A DNA stretch of 64,000 bases from NCBI RefSeq assembly GCF_006151805.1, contig NZ_VDDA01000001.1:747794-811793 (forward strand). The letters are read 5' to 3'. The notes below the pieces were generated by a model that ran no database searches, was not told the DNA's origin, and saw nothing but the letters and a program-made list of their open reading frames with translations. Positions within the stretch are counted from its first letter, which is position 1; each line of letters starts with the position of its first letter. Positions 19,087 to 28,700 of this stretch are shown in pieces. Origin of the DNA: Methylobacterium terricola (GTDB taxonomy: Bacteria; Pseudomonadota; Alphaproteobacteria; Rhizobiales; Beijerinckiaceae). The position numbers and the translations under genes are program-made.

Positions 19087-19953
19087 TCACTTGTCGGTGC
19101 ACAAGCCCGCCGCCGAGAGCCGGCGATGATGCCGCGGGTCGCAATCGGTGGCCAGGAACGAGGCCCATTCGGCCTGCGTGCCGTAGAAGGCGTTGCGGTC
19201 GACGTCGCCGCGCACGCCCGGCACCCGGCCGGTCGAGGTGAACTGCCACAGCATCCAGTCGCGGTTGGCGTAGCGCTGCTCCGGCTCGGCGGCGGTGGAG
19301 CGGACCCAGTGCGGGTAATCCGGCAGCTCGCCCTCCAGCACGTCCTTGTGGAAGGTGATGTCGGTGTAGATGATCGGCCGCTTGCCGGTATAGGCCTCCA
19401 TCTCCCGCAGCATGTACTCGGTCATGGCCAGGGCCTGGGCCTTCGGCAGCTTCTTCGGGCAGAGCTGCGAATGGCCGTTCCACTCGACGTCGAGGACCGG
19501 GGGGAGGGCGGTCGGGTCGTTGGGGACGTTGCGCTTGAACCAGTCCATCTGGTCCTTGGCCGAGCGGCACCAGAACACGAAGTGGTAGGCGCCCCGCGGC
19601 ACCCCGGCGCGGCCGGCGCCGTCCCAGTTCTCGCGGAAGCGCTCGTCGACGTGGTCGCCGCCCTCGGTCGCCTTGATGTAGGCGAACTGGGTGCCGGCGC
19701 CCCTGACCGAGGTCCAGTCGATCGGGCCCTGCCACTTCGAGACGTCGATGCCCTGGATCGGGTGGTTCTTGGCCTTGGCGACGCCCGGATGGGGCTTCAC
19801 GTCCCCCTTGGTCGGGTAGAAATCGGCCCCGCCACCGGCGCAGGCCGCGAGCGCGGCGAGGCTCGCCGCCGCCAGCAGGCGCTTGCCCCAGCGGAGCCCG
19901 TGCGATGCGACGGAGGACCAGGGGGCGGAGGGGATCATCGACTCCATCGGCAT
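19087..19953 (-). CDS. Glycoside hydrolase family 25 (lysozyme-type) lipoprotein
   Basis: The mature part is a GH25 muramidase domain: GIDVSKWQGPIDW, FAYIKATEGG, GAYHFV and the catalytic DVE in VLDVEWNG, then YTDITFHKD and WQFTSTG. It would cut the glycan strand of peptidoglycan between MurNAc and GlcNAc. The N-terminus has a signal sequence ending in LAALAAC, a lipobox, so it is probably an outer-membrane or periplasmic lipoprotein of about 288 residues. ATG 19953 is my choice; ATG 19947, 19938 and a GTG at 19983 are also in frame and none has a strong ribosome-binding site. It is monocistronic. Confidence 0.88.
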   Translation of the reverse strand: MPMESMIPSAPWSSVASHGLRWGKRLLAAASLAALAACAGGGADFYPTKGDVKPHPGVAKAKNHPIQGIDVSKWQGPIDWTSVRGAGTQFAYIKATEGGDHVDERFRENWDGAGRAGVPRGAYHFVFWCRSAKDQMDWFKRNVPNDPTALPPVLDVEWNGHSQLCPKKLPKAQALAMTEYMLREMEAYTGKRPIIYTDITFHKDVLEGELPDYPHWVRSTAAEPEQRYANRDWMLWQFTSTGRVPGVRGDVDRNAFYGTQAEWASFLATDCDPRHHRRLSAAGLCTDK

Positions 19954-20149
19954 CGGGGCGCGACCTGACTTGACGCGGAACACTATGGCTATTCGATGCG
20001 GTGGGGCCGGTTAATGGAAGCTTGACGGGATCTGAACGGAATTCCGAAACGCGTGGCGCGAAAGCCACGTAGTCCCCGCCCGCGGCTCGCGCGGGCCTCG
20101 TCCATCGGGCATAAGCCCCGGCCGGATCTGCGATTTGTCGGGACGGCGC

Positions 20150-20593
20150 ATGGCCAAGGTTCTGTTTACCATCGGGTACGAAGGCACCGATTCCGAGCGC
20201 TTCATCGCGGCTTTGCGCGATGCCGGCGTGGCGACGCTCGCCGATGTGCGGGCGGTGGCGGCCTCGCGCAAGCGCGGCTTCTCGAAGAGCGCGCTCGCCG
20301 CCGGCCTGACCGAGGCCGGGATCGCCTATGCGCACTTACGCGCGCTCGGCACGCCGAAGGCCGGCCGCGAGGCGGCCCGCGCCCACGATGCCGGGCTGAT
20401 GCGGCGGATCTACTGCGAGGAGGTACTGGAGACCGGGGCAGGGGAGGCCGGCCTCGACGCGTTGGCGGCGCTGGCCGCGGACGGGCCGACCTGCCTGCTC
20501 TGTTTCGAGCGCGACCCGGAGCGCTGCCATCGGCGCATCCTGAGCGAGCGGCTGGCGGGGAGGGGGTTTGCGGTGACGGACCTGTTCGCGTGA
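20150..20593 (+). CDS. DUF488 family protein
   Basis: A 147-residue protein with the DUF488 hallmarks: start TIGYEGTDSERFIAAL, LADVRAVAASRKRGFSK, and the C-terminal CLLCFERDPERCHRRIL with the conserved Cys-His. The family is widespread, its function is unknown, and the Cys/His cluster hints at a metal or redox site. ATG 20150 directly precedes the first strand; a TTG at 20135 is in frame but less likely. No operon partner is evident; the MFS gene starts 104 bp later. Confidence 0.88.
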   Translation: MAKVLFTIGYEGTDSERFIAALRDAGVATLADVRAVAASRKRGFSKSALAAGLTEAGIAYAHLRALGTPKAGREAARAHDAGLMRRIYCEEVLETGAGEAGLDALAALAADGPTCLLCFERDPERCHRRILSERLAGRGFAVTDLFA

Positions 20594-20697
20594 GGCGTAA
20601 CGACCTGAGATGCCGCCCGGTCGGCCTCGACCAGCCGATCGCCAAGCCTCATCATCGCCGTCCCTCCCGTTGATTCCGCCCGTCCGATGACCGTGCC

Positions 20698-21891
20698 GTG
20701 ACGCTCCTCCGCTCGCCGACGGCCCGCGCCGCCGCCGCCCTCTCCCTGACGCAGATCATCGGCTGGGGCGCTACCTTCTGGTTGCCGGCGGTCACAGGCC
20801 CAGCCATGGCCGCCGATCTGGGCCTGGCGCTGCCGCTGGTCATGGCGGGGCCGACGATCATGCTCGTCGTCATGGCCATGGGTTCCTGGCCGCTCGGAAC
20901 CATCTTCGAGCGCTGCGGCGCACGCCCGGTCATGATCCTGGGATCGCTGCTCGGCGCGGCCGGCCTCGTCGCCTTGAGCGTGGCCGAAGGCCTGCCGCTC
21001 TACATCGTGTCGTGGATCGTCATCGGGCTGGCCGGCGCCGGAATGCTGACCACGCCGGCGCAGGTCGCCGTGGCCGAGATTGCTGGCGAGGAGTCACGTC
21101 AGGCGCTCGGCGTGCTGGTCCTGGCCGGCGGCCTGACCTCGGCGATCGTCTGGCCGGTCTCGGGGGTGCTCGAGGCGCAATGGGGCTGGCGCGCGACGAC
21201 GCTGGCCTACGGCCTTCTCATGCTGCTCGTCTGCGTGCCGCTGCACTGGGCCATCCTCGCGCGGCGGCCGCGGATGCGAGCCGGTCCGGAAGCCAGCGCC
21301 CCCGTCGCCATCGACCGCGGGTGCTTCATCCTCCTCGCCCTGAGCTTCGCGGCGAACGGCCTCTTCACCTGGGGGTTCGCCCTCACCTTCATCATCCTGT
21401 TCGAGGCGGCGGGCCTCGACCATGCCGAGGCGCTGACGGCGGCGTCCTTCATCGGCCTCGCCCAATGGGCGGGACGCCTGATCGATGTTCTGGGCGGCCG
21501 GCGCTGGTCGGGCTTCGCCCTCGGCCTGACCGCCTACGCGCTGTTCCCGGTGAGCTTCGTCGTGCTGCTGCTGATCCGCGGCCTGCCCGGCACCATGCTG
21601 TTTGCCACGCTCTACGGTGTCGCCAGCGGGATCAACGCGATCACCCGCGCAACCCTACCGCTGCAGATCTTCCCCGTCGGCGCCTATGCCCGGGCCGCGT
21701 CGCGCCTGACGGTTCCCCTCAACCTCTCCTTCGCGGTTGCGCCGCCGATCTTCGCCGCACTCGTGACGCGGGCCGGTCCCCACGCCGCCCTATGGTTGGC
21801 CCTGGCGATCTCGCTTGTCGCCCTGGGCCTGTTCTCGAGCCTGCGGCTGCTGCACGGGCGCGGAGAGCATGGGCTGTCGGCGCGGGGGTGA
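20698..21891 (+). CDS. MFS transporter
   Basis: A 397-residue protein with about twelve hydrophobic helices and the major-facilitator loop motif GTIFERCGARPVMILG between helices 2 and 3 (about residues 63-78). It starts TQIIGWGATFWLPAVTGPAMA, typical of a small-molecule exporter or importer branch of the family. The GTG at 20698 is the only start close to the first helix. Substrate cannot be assigned. It is next to, but not clearly in an operon with, the DUF488 gene. Confidence 0.85.
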   Translation: MTLLRSPTARAAAALSLTQIIGWGATFWLPAVTGPAMAADLGLALPLVMAGPTIMLVVMAMGSWPLGTIFERCGARPVMILGSLLGAAGLVALSVAEGLPLYIVSWIVIGLAGAGMLTTPAQVAVAEIAGEESRQALGVLVLAGGLTSAIVWPVSGVLEAQWGWRATTLAYGLLMLLVCVPLHWAILARRPRMRAGPEASAPVAIDRGCFILLALSFAANGLFTWGFALTFIILFEAAGLDHAEALTAASFIGLAQWAGRLIDVLGGRRWSGFALGLTAYALFPVSFVVLLLIRGLPGTMLFATLYGVASGINAITRATLPLQIFPVGAYARAASRLTVPLNLSFAVAPPIFAALVTRAGPHAALWLALAISLVALGLFSSLRLLHGRGEHGLSARG

Positions 21892-21966
21892 CACGAGAGA
21901 ACAACGGTGATGATCCGGGCGACGGCGTAAGCGGGTCATTCCCGGGCCGCAGGGGCGATCAGCTGA

Positions 21967-23067
21967 CTAACCCTCGCCCACCCGCGGCAGCGGCGCTTCA
22001 CCCGGCAGCGCCTTGAGCCAGCCCGACCGCCCCCGCCGCACCGGCGGGCCCTCCGCATGCGCCCGCTCGATATTGCCGTAGAACTGGTCGGCACTCGCCG
22101 CCCAGGTGTAGCGCAGGGCCTCCGCGCGGCAGTCCGCCCGGGGAATCGCCAGCGCCGCGCGGGCGGCCGCGCCGAGATCGCGGTCGAGAACCCCGACGCG
22201 CGTGCCGCCGATCACGTCGAGCGGGCCGGTGACCGGATAGGCCGCGACGGCCAAGCCGCTCGCCAGCGCCTCGAGCAGCACGATGCCGAAGGTGTCGGTC
22301 AGGCTCGGGAACACGAAGACGTCGGAGGCGGCGTAGATCCGGGCGAGCGCCTCGCCGGTCAGCGTGCCGAGGAAGCGGGCCTCGGGGCTGAGGCCGGCGA
22401 GGCGCGCCCGGTCCGGCCCGTCGCCGACGACGAGCTTGGTGCCGGGCAGATCGAGACGCAGGAACGCCTCGACGTTCTTCTCGACCGCGAGCCGCCCGAC
22501 GAACAGGAAGAACGGCCGCGGCAGGCCGGCAAGCGCATCCGGGGGGGCGTCGCCGTCGCGGGGGCGGAAGAGGTCGGTATCGACGCCGCGGGTCCAGCGC
22601 ATCAGTCGCGCGAAGCCGCGCCCGGCGAGGTCGCGCTCGAGCGACGGCGTGCTCACCATCGTGCCGCTCGCGGCGCCATGGAAGCGGCGCAGCCAAGCAT
22701 AGCTCCAGCGCTCCGGCACCGGCAGGCGGGCGGCGAGGTATTCGGGGAAGCGGGTATGGTAGCTCGTGGTGAACGGGCGCCCCTGCGCCAGGCAGACCCG
22801 GCGCGTGGCGAGCCCGATCGGCCCCTCGGTGGCGATGTGGACGTGCGTGGGATCGAGCGCCGGGAAACGGGCCGCGACGCCGCGGGCGGTGACCAGGGAC
22901 AGCCGGATCTCGGGATAGCCCGGCAGGGGCAGGCTGGCGAAGTCCAACGGCGTCAGCATCACCGGGTCGTGGCCGCCCCGGCGCCCCGCCGCGACCATGT
23001 GCTCCAGCGAGCGGACGACGCCGTTGACCTGGGGATGCCAGGCATCGGTCGCGACGAGGAGCCTCAC
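21967..23067 (-). CDS. GT4-family glycosyltransferase
   Basis: A 366-residue retaining GT-B glycosyltransferase. The N-domain begins VRLLVATDAWHPQVNGVVRS and has THVHIATEGPIGL; the C-domain has FFLFVGRLAVEKNVEAFL and the nucleotide-sugar motif DVFVFPSLTDTFGIVLLEALASG with the E-x7-E pattern. Members act on lipids or on mannosyl/glucosyl glycans. The GTG start at 23067 overlaps the stop of the phosphoesterase gene by 4 bases (GTGA), so the two are translationally coupled and probably act in one glycolipid or surface-glycan pathway. Confidence 0.9.
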   Translation of the reverse strand: MRLLVATDAWHPQVNGVVRSLEHMVAAGRRGGHDPVMLTPLDFASLPLPGYPEIRLSLVTARGVAARFPALDPTHVHIATEGPIGLATRRVCLAQGRPFTTSYHTRFPEYLAARLPVPERWSYAWLRRFHGAASGTMVSTPSLERDLAGRGFARLMRWTRGVDTDLFRPRDGDAPPDALAGLPRPFFLFVGRLAVEKNVEAFLRLDLPGTKLVVGDGPDRARLAGLSPEARFLGTLTGEALARIYAASDVFVFPSLTDTFGIVLLEALASGLAVAAYPVTGPLDVIGGTRVGVLDRDLGAAARAALAIPRADCRAEALRYTWAASADQFYGNIERAHAEGPPVRRGRSGWLKALPGEAPLPRVGEG

Positions 23068-23939
23068 GCGACCGCCCTGGTGCCGGCGGCGGGCAAGGGC
23101 GCGCGGGCGGCGGGCGCGAGTTCCTCGACCGGGACGACCGGGCGCGGCCGGACGGCCAGCGGCTGCGACGCCTCGGTCTCGGCGCGGCTCCACTCGGCGA
23201 AGCGGATCACCTCCATCGTGCCGTCGTAATGCTCGACCACCGCGGTGCAGGATTCGACCCAGTCGCCGGTGTTGAGATAGTGCAGGCCGTCGACCATGCG
23301 GCTCGCCGCGTGATGGATATGCCCGCAGATCACCCCGTCGGCCTCGGCCCGTCGCGCCTCGGCGATCAGGAATTCCTCGAAGCGGCCGATGAAGTTGACG
23401 GCGTTCTTGACCTTCAGCTTGGCCCAGGCCGACAGCGACCAGTATGTCAGGCCGAGCCGGCGCCGCACCCAGTTGAGGTGGGTGTTGACGAACAGCGCCG
23501 CCGTGTAGGCGCCGTCGCCGAGAAGCGCCAACCAGCGGGCATGGCGCACCACGAGGTCGAACTGGTCGCCGTGGATGACGAGGTAGCGCTTGCCGTCCGC
23601 CGCCTCGTGCAGCACCTGATCCTGGATCTCGATGCCGCCGAAATGCATGTCGAGGAAGTCGCGCAGGAACTCGTCGTGGTTGCCCGGCACGTAGACGAGC
23701 CGGGAGCCTTTCCGCACCTTCCGCAGAAGCTTCTGCACCACGTCGTTGTGCGATTGCGGCCAGTACCAGCCCGAGCGCAGCTTCCAGCCGTCGACGATGT
23801 CGCCGACCAGGTAGATCTCGTCGGCATCCACCTCCCGCAGGAAGTCGAGCAGCAAATCGGCCTGGCACCCCTTGGTCCCGAGATGGAGATCCGAGAGGAA
23901 CAGGGTTCGCACGCGAAGCGCGTCGGCGTCCTCGGCCAC
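23064..23939 (-). CDS. LpxH-like UDP-diacylglucosamine diphosphatase/metallophosphoesterase
   Basis: A calcineurin-like phosphoesterase with all metal motifs in order: SDLHLGTKG, GDIVDGW, GNHDEF, VIHGDQFD and GHIHHA. Its overall pattern is that of LpxH-type UDP-2,3-diacylglucosamine hydrolases, although the insert and the proline-rich C-terminus differ from E. coli LpxH. GTG 23939 is chosen because AGGAGA sits seven bases before it; the ATG at 23945 has the same AGGAGA touching it, which is too close. It overlaps the next gene (GT4) by four bases. Confidence 0.85.
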   Translation of the reverse strand: MAEDADALRVRTLFLSDLHLGTKGCQADLLLDFLREVDADEIYLVGDIVDGWKLRSGWYWPQSHNDVVQKLLRKVRKGSRLVYVPGNHDEFLRDFLDMHFGGIEIQDQVLHEAADGKRYLVIHGDQFDLVVRHARWLALLGDGAYTAALFVNTHLNWVRRRLGLTYWSLSAWAKLKVKNAVNFIGRFEEFLIAEARRAEADGVICGHIHHAASRMVDGLHYLNTGDWVESCTAVVEHYDGTMEVIRFAEWSRAETEASQPLAVRPRPVVPVEELAPAARAPLPAAGTRAVA

Positions 23940-24208
23940 GTGCATTCTCCTTGGCGGCGTCTCGCGCCAGCCAAACCCCATTCGCGTATCACTTTGATGA
24001 CGCGGGCCCGGATCAGGGATGCTCGGCCGCGGAGGCAGGCCCGGATTCGTTGGGGAAGACTTAAGATCCACCATGCGGATCGCGCAGGTCAGCCGCCCGG
24101 CCCGCCCTCTACCTCGGCCGTGACGATTCGTGGTTCTGACACGGCGCCCCGCCGCGCTGTCCGCGGCCGCGCATCGTCCCCCGCGACCGTCAGAAAAGCG
24201 CCCCGCCC

Positions 24209-25192
24209 ATGGCAGCCCCCCTCGTCGTCCCCGGCCGTTCGGTCACTGGATCTGGCGCGTCGGGCCGCGCGGCCGCCCGGCCCTATCTCGGCATCGGGCT
24301 CAAGGTTCTCTCGGCGCTCGCCTTCACGCTGATGTCGGCCGGCGTGAAGACCCTGGCCGACCGGTTCCCGACCGGCGAGATCGTGTTCTTCCGCTGCTTC
24401 ATCGCCATCGCGCCGCTGCTCCTGTGGCTGCGCTGGCAGGGCGGCGTGATCGACGCCGTGCGCACGCAGAACCTCCGGGGCCACGTGCTGCGCAGCATCA
24501 TCGGCGCCTGCGGGATGTTCGCGGGCTTCGCCGGCTTGTCCTTCCTGCCGCTCTCGGACGCCGTCGCGATCGGCTACGCCTCGCCGATCCTCGTCGTGGT
24601 GCTGGCGGCGATCGTGTTGGGCGAGCGGGTCCAGGCCTATCGCTGGGCCGGGGTCAGCGTCGGCTTCCTCGGCGTGCTGATCACCCTGGCGCCTCACCTC
24701 GAGTTCGGGGGATCGAACGGCGGCGGGAGCACCGGCGCGCTGTTCGCCATCCTGGCGGCGGCCTGCTCGGCGGCGGCCACGATCCAGGTGCGCAAGCTCA
24801 CCGGCACCGAGCGCACCGGCGCCATCGTGCTCTACTTCTTCCTGTTCACCTCTCTTCTCGGCCTCTCGACCCTGGCGCTCGGCTGGCGGATGCCGGGCTG
24901 GGGCGACCTCGCCCTGTTTCTCGTCGTCGGCGTGCTCGGCGGCATCGGCCAGATCCTGCTCACCGAGAGCTACCGCCACGGCGACGCCTCGCTGGTCGCC
25001 CCCTTCGAATACACCACCATGCTGTGGTCGGTGCTGATCGGCTGGTTCGTGTTCGGCCAGCTGCCGACCGCCTCGATCGCGATCGGCGGCGGCATCGTGG
25101 CGGCGGCGGGCGTGTTCGTGGTGTGGCGCGAGCGGCGCCTGGTGGTGGAGCGGGCGCGCGAGGCCGCGGCGGGCGGGGCGCGGGCGGGCTGA
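24209..25192 (+). CDS. EamA/DMT-family transporter
   Basis: A 327-residue integral membrane protein with two EamA repeats of five helices each, for example GIGLKVLSALAFTLMSAGVKTL and FRCFIAIAPLLLWL in the first half and GRLGGIGQILLT-type sequence in the second. Such permeases export amino acids, nucleosides or other small metabolites. The ATG at 24209 sits just before a soluble N-terminal tail of about 25 residues. It is divergent from the phosphoesterase gene with 260 bp between them. Substrate unknown. Confidence 0.88.
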   Translation: MAAPLVVPGRSVTGSGASGRAAARPYLGIGLKVLSALAFTLMSAGVKTLADRFPTGEIVFFRCFIAIAPLLLWLRWQGGVIDAVRTQNLRGHVLRSIIGACGMFAGFAGLSFLPLSDAVAIGYASPILVVVLAAIVLGERVQAYRWAGVSVGFLGVLITLAPHLEFGGSNGGGSTGALFAILAAACSAAATIQVRKLTGTERTGAIVLYFFLFTSLLGLSTLALGWRMPGWGDLALFLVVGVLGGIGQILLTESYRHGDASLVAPFEYTTMLWSVLIGWFVFGQLPTASIAIGGGIVAAAGVFVVWRERRLVVERAREAAAGGARAG

Positions 25193-25324
25193 CGCGGAAC
25201 CGTTGACGCCCCGGCGCGCTCGCCCTTACTCCGGGGGGCGACACGACCGGCCCGCGGCTGCGGGCCCAGCAGGGAAGCGCCCGATGCCCGCACGCCTCCA
25301 CCCGCGCAACGCGGGAGCCCACCC

Positions 25325-26029
25325 GTGACTCCTGGCGGCGGCCACGCGACCGTGCCGGTGGACCTGCGGCTCTACGGCCTCCTCGATGTCGGGGTCTGCG
25401 GCGGCGATGCCGAGCATCTCGCCCGGATGGCGGCGGAGGCCGCCGCCGGCGGCTGCACCCTGCTGCAGTACCGCGAGAAGACGATCGCCAACGCCCGCGC
25501 GACCGTGGCGCGCCTGCGCCGGATCCACGAGGCGCTCGCGGGAACCGGCGTGCCGCTCCTGATGAACGACCGGGTCGACCTGGCGCTCGCCGCCGGCCTC
25601 GAGGGCGTGCATCTCGGCCAGGAGGACATGCACCCGGCCGATGCGCGGCACCTGCTCGGCCGCGACGCGATCATCGGGCTCACCGTCAAGAGCGCCGCCC
25701 AGGCCGACGAGCTCTACCGCCTGCCGGTCGACTACGCCTGCATCGGCGGGGTGTTCGCTACCACCAGCAAGAACAACCCGGACCCGCCGGTCGGGCTCGA
25801 CGGGCTCAATCGCATCGTGTTCCGGGCCCGGCTCGCCCGGGGCGCCGGCCTGCCGGTCGGGGCGATCGCCGGGATCGACCGCAGCAACGCCGCGGCGACG
25901 ATCGGCGCCGGGGCGGACGGAGTTGCGCTGATCTCGGCCCTGTTCGGCACCGGCCGCGACGTCGAGGCGCGGGCGCGCGACCTGCGCGGGGTCGTCGACG
26001 GGGCGCTGGCCGCGAGGGGCGCGGCATGA
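25325..26029 (+). CDS. thiE: Thiamine phosphate synthase
   Basis: A 234-residue TIM-barrel enzyme that joins hydroxymethylpyrimidine diphosphate and hydroxyethylthiazole phosphate. Conserved parts are [42 protein letters not shown] (normally GlS), [25 protein letters not shown] and [12 protein letters not shown]. The start is the GTG at 25325. It is followed by thiD 13 bases later, so the pair forms a thiamine salvage/synthesis operon. No TPP riboswitch was recognised upstream. Confidence 0.9.
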   Translation: MTPGGGHATVPVDLRLYGLLDVGVCGGDAEHLARMAAEAAAGGCTLLQYREKTIANARATVARLRRIHEALAGTGVPLLMNDRVDLALAAGLEGVHLGQEDMHPADARHLLGRDAIIGLTVKSAAQADELYRLPVDYACIGGVFATTSKNNPDPPVGLDGLNRIVFRARLARGAGLPVGAIAGIDRSNAAATIGAGADGVALISALFGTGRDVEARARDLRGVVDGALAARGAA

Positions 26030-26042
26030 TCGGAGACCGGAC

Positions 26043-26843
26043 ATGATCGCCGTCACGGTCGCGGGCTCGGATTCCGGCGGCGGCGCCGGCATCCAGGCCG
26101 ATCTCAAGACCTTCTCGGCCCTCGGCGTCTATGGCGCCAGCGTGATCACCGCCCTCACCGCCCAGAACACCCGCGGCGTGCAGGCGATCCACGACGTCGA
26201 GCCGGATTTCGTCGCGCGCCAGATCGAGAGCGTGTTCACCGACCTCGACGTGCGGGCGGTGAAGATCGGCATGCTCTCGCGCGCCTCGACGATCTCTGCC
26301 GTGGCCGAGGGGCTCGCCCGCCACGGCGCCGGGCTGCCCGTGGTGCTCGACCCGGTGATGGTGGCGACGAGCGGCGACCGGCTGCTCGCCGACGACGCCG
26401 TCGAGGCGTTGCGCCAGAAGCTCCTGCCCCACGCCTCCGTGCTGACCCCGAACCTGCCGGAAGCCGCGGTGCTACTCGGGGAGGGGATCGCCGCGGATGA
26501 GGCGGCGATGCTCGACCAGGGACGGCGCCTCCTGGCGCTCGGGCCCCGGGCGGTGCTGATGAAGGGCGGCCACGCCGCCGGCCCCGAGAGCGTCGATCTG
26601 CTGGTCGGGCCGGGCGAGGCGACGTTGCGGCTGACCGGCCCGCGGATCGAGACCCGCAACACCCACGGCACCGGCTGCACCCTTTCGGCGGCCCTCGCCG
26701 CCGGGCTCGCCCGCGGTCGGGCTTTGCCGGAGGCGGCGCGCGACGCCAAGGCCTACCTGAGCGCCGCGCTCGCCGCCTCGGACCGGATCCGGATCGGCCA
26801 CGGCCACGGCCCGGTGCACCACTTCCACGCCTGGTGGATCTGA
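26043..26843 (+). CDS. thiD: Hydroxymethylpyrimidine/phosphomethylpyrimidine kinase
   Basis: A 266-residue ribokinase-fold kinase that phosphorylates HMP and HMP-P. It shows [19 protein letters not shown] at the N-terminus, [37 protein letters not shown] and the ATP/anion-hole motif [23 protein letters not shown] 26043 is the natural start. It lies 13 bp after thiE, giving the last two steps toward thiamine monophosphate in one transcript. Confidence 0.95.
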   Translation: MIAVTVAGSDSGGGAGIQADLKTFSALGVYGASVITALTAQNTRGVQAIHDVEPDFVARQIESVFTDLDVRAVKIGMLSRASTISAVAEGLARHGAGLPVVLDPVMVATSGDRLLADDAVEALRQKLLPHASVLTPNLPEAAVLLGEGIAADEAAMLDQGRRLLALGPRAVLMKGGHAAGPESVDLLVGPGEATLRLTGPRIETRNTHGTGCTLSAALAAGLARGRALPEAARDAKAYLSAALAASDRIRIGHGHGPVHHFHAWWI

Positions 26844-26979
26844 CGCGCCATCCCGTCGGAATCGGCTCGCGCGGCCGCATGAACCCTTGCGCGCATCCCG
26901 CGATTGCGTTTGATGGAGCGTACGGGCGTTCGGAATGCGGAACGCCCGGCAGCGATCCAGCGGGGTTCAAGGGCGGGCG

Positions 26980-27600
26980 ATGGGCGTCGAGCGGGGGCGG
27001 GAGCGCACCAAGGACCTGGTGACCGGGGCGCAGGTGTTGTCGGGGCAACTCGGCAAGACCATTCAGCGCCTGCGCAAGGCCTACAACCTGTCGCTCTCGG
27101 AACTGGCCGAGCAGTCCGGCGTCGCGAAGTCGATCATCAGCCAGATCGAGCGCAACGAGACCAACCCGACCCTGGCGACGATCTGGCGCCTGAGCCAGGC
27201 CCTCGACGTGTCGATCGAGCGGGTGCTCGCCACCGGCGACGAGGAGCCGTTCATCGAGAAGTCGTCGCGGGCCGACACGCCGATCCTGGTCTCGGACGAC
27301 GGCCGCATGCGGCTCGCGATCATCGGCTGGATCAAGACCGTCGAGTGGCTGCAATGGTACGACCTCTCGGCCGATCCCGGCGGCGTGCTCGATTCCGACG
27401 CCCACCAGCGCGGCTCGGTCGAGTGCCTGTCGGTCACCGAGGGCGAGTTCGAGGTCGACGTGGCCGGCGCGGTGCAGCGGGCCCGGGCCGGCGAGACCCT
27501 GCGCTACCGCTGCGACCGCCCGCACACCGTTCGCTGCGTCAGCGACAATACCGGCCGCGCCATCATGGTGGTGATCATGAAGGCGGCGGTGATGGAGTGA
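26980..27600 (+). CDS. XRE-family regulator with cupin domain
   Basis: A 206-residue protein: N-terminal helix-turn-helix (about 25-80; LGKTIQRLRKAYNLSLSELAEQSGVAKSIISQIERNE) and C-terminal cupin (about 125-195; GSVECLSVTEGEFEVDVAG, RYRCDRPHTVR). This is the common XRE-cupin arrangement where the cupin binds a small metabolite and tunes binding to DNA. ATG 26980 is preferred. It is followed, from its very stop codon, by the four-hairpin repeat. Target genes are unknown; a role in nearby lipid transport genes is not supported. Confidence 0.9.
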   Translation: MGVERGRERTKDLVTGAQVLSGQLGKTIQRLRKAYNLSLSELAEQSGVAKSIISQIERNETNPTLATIWRLSQALDVSIERVLATGDEEPFIEKSSRADTPILVSDDGRMRLAIIGWIKTVEWLQWYDLSADPGGVLDSDAHQRGSVECLSVTEGEFEVDVAGAVQRARAGETLRYRCDRPHTVRCVSDNTGRAIMVVIMKAAVME

Positions 27601-27720
27601 TACCGCCGCGCCGTCGAACGGATTGGTTCGACGGTGCAAGGCAAGCCCGAACGGGCGCCGGCGCCGATGCGCCGGACGCCTTGGCATCGACGCGTCGATG
27701 CCAAGGCGCGAGGGGATGAG
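27601..27720 (+). repeat. Four-hairpin interspersed repeat, copy A
   Basis: A block of four consecutive perfect hairpins: ccgtcgaac...gttcgacgg (27611-27634), gcccg-aa-cgggc (27645-27656), ccggcgc-cgat-gcgccgg (27658-27675) and a 32-bp palindrome centred at 27692 (arms cgccttggcatcgacg / cgtcgatgccaaggcg, 27677-27708). The same block in inverse orientation lies at 54562-54682, with about 11 differences over roughly 114 positions by eye. It starts directly at the stop codon of the XRE gene and may act as its terminator. Confidence 0.85.
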
Positions 27721-27957
27721 GGACGGCGTCGAGAGCCACGGGGTCGCCGCGATCTCCGCATTCTCGTCTTGCCGGGGCCGCACGGCGGATCCCAGGATCG
27801 ATAGCTGAAGGCTCCGGGTGACGCGGGCCGCGATGCGACGCGTCGTGCGTCATCGGCGGTTTTGGATCGCGGGTCCTCGCCTTCGGCGAGTTCCAGGATT
27901 GCGCTCACGCCTGCGTCGACGTGGTCGGTGCCCTGGCTCGCTGCCGGCGCGAGGCTC
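27721..27957. other. Gene-free remainder between the XRE gene and the auxiliary lipoprotein gene
   Basis: No credible coding frame was found. It holds a small hairpin ctcgcc-ttc-ggcgag at 27876-27890 of tetraloop type, a possible terminator for the Mla operon read from the right, with no strong T-run. Confidence 0.4.
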
Positions 27958-28566
27958 TCACCCCCCGGCGTTGATCCACCGCACCAGATCGACCAGCACC
28001 GTCGACAGCGCCCGGTCGAGACCGTTCGCGGCCACCGGGGCGTTCACCTCCGCCACCGGCACCCGGGCCTGAAACACCCGGGCGGCCACCACCGTGCCGC
28101 TGCTCTCCTGGACCAGCTTGGCCGAGAGGTCGACCACCGCCTCGCGGGTGCCGGCATTGATGTCGAAGGCGCGCAAATCCGTGATCAGCACCGTGTCGGC
28201 CGCGACCTTGTCGCTGGGCCGGCTCACCGACTTCAGGCGGTTGGCATTCTCGAGGCTCTGGATGATCCGGGTCTGGACGAGGCGCGGCAGCCGATCGGCC
28301 CATTGGCCGCCGCCGAGATACGAGACCGCGCCGCCCGGCTCGCGCACGATGATCCGGTCGGCCTCGAAGGGCTGGAGCCCGACCGGCTCGGCCACCACGA
28401 TCGAGCGCCGGGCCGCTCCGCCGCGGGCCGCCCCGGGCAGGGCGGTGAGGTCGAAGGTCGTCGGCACCGCGCCGCTGCCGCAGGCGCCGAGGAGCAGGGC
28501 CAGGCCGGCGGCGACGAGGCCGGGCACCAGAAGGCCTGAACGCGGGGAGGAAGCCGTGAGGCGCAT
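27958..28566 (-). CDS. ABC-type transport auxiliary lipoprotein (PqiC/MlaX-like)
   Basis: A 202-residue lipoprotein: signal sequence ending in ALLLGAC, then a domain with FDLTAL, SIVVAEPVGLQPFEADRIIVRE, YLGGGQWADRLPRLVQTRIIQSLENA that defines the ABC transport auxiliary component family. ATG 28566 places the signal peptide right at the N-terminus; in-frame ATGs at 28638 and 28698 would add an unneeded lead. It is the last gene of the Mla-type operon and likely anchors or aids lipid transfer at the outer membrane. Confidence 0.85.
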   Translation of the reverse strand: MRLTASSPRSGLLVPGLVAAGLALLLGACGSGAVPTTFDLTALPGAARGGAARRSIVVAEPVGLQPFEADRIIVREPGGAVSYLGGGQWADRLPRLVQTRIIQSLENANRLKSVSRPSDKVAADTVLITDLRAFDINAGTREAVVDLSAKLVQESSGTVVAARVFQARVPVAEVNAPVAANGLDRALSTVLVDLVRWINAGG

Positions 28567-28700
28567 GGTGGCGGGAGCACCGAGAGCGGACGGAACGGGG
28601 ACAGACCGGGACGCGGGTCCCGAAGCTTGACCGGACATGAGACGACAACGCCCGGCCGGACGCGCGGGTGCAACCGCAGCGAGGTCGCGCGGCAACATGG

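Noticed and set aside
25193-25324. TPP riboswitch before thiE
   Set aside because: The CUGAGA and ACCUGAU conserved parts of the TPP aptamer were not found; only an unrelated GC hairpin is present.
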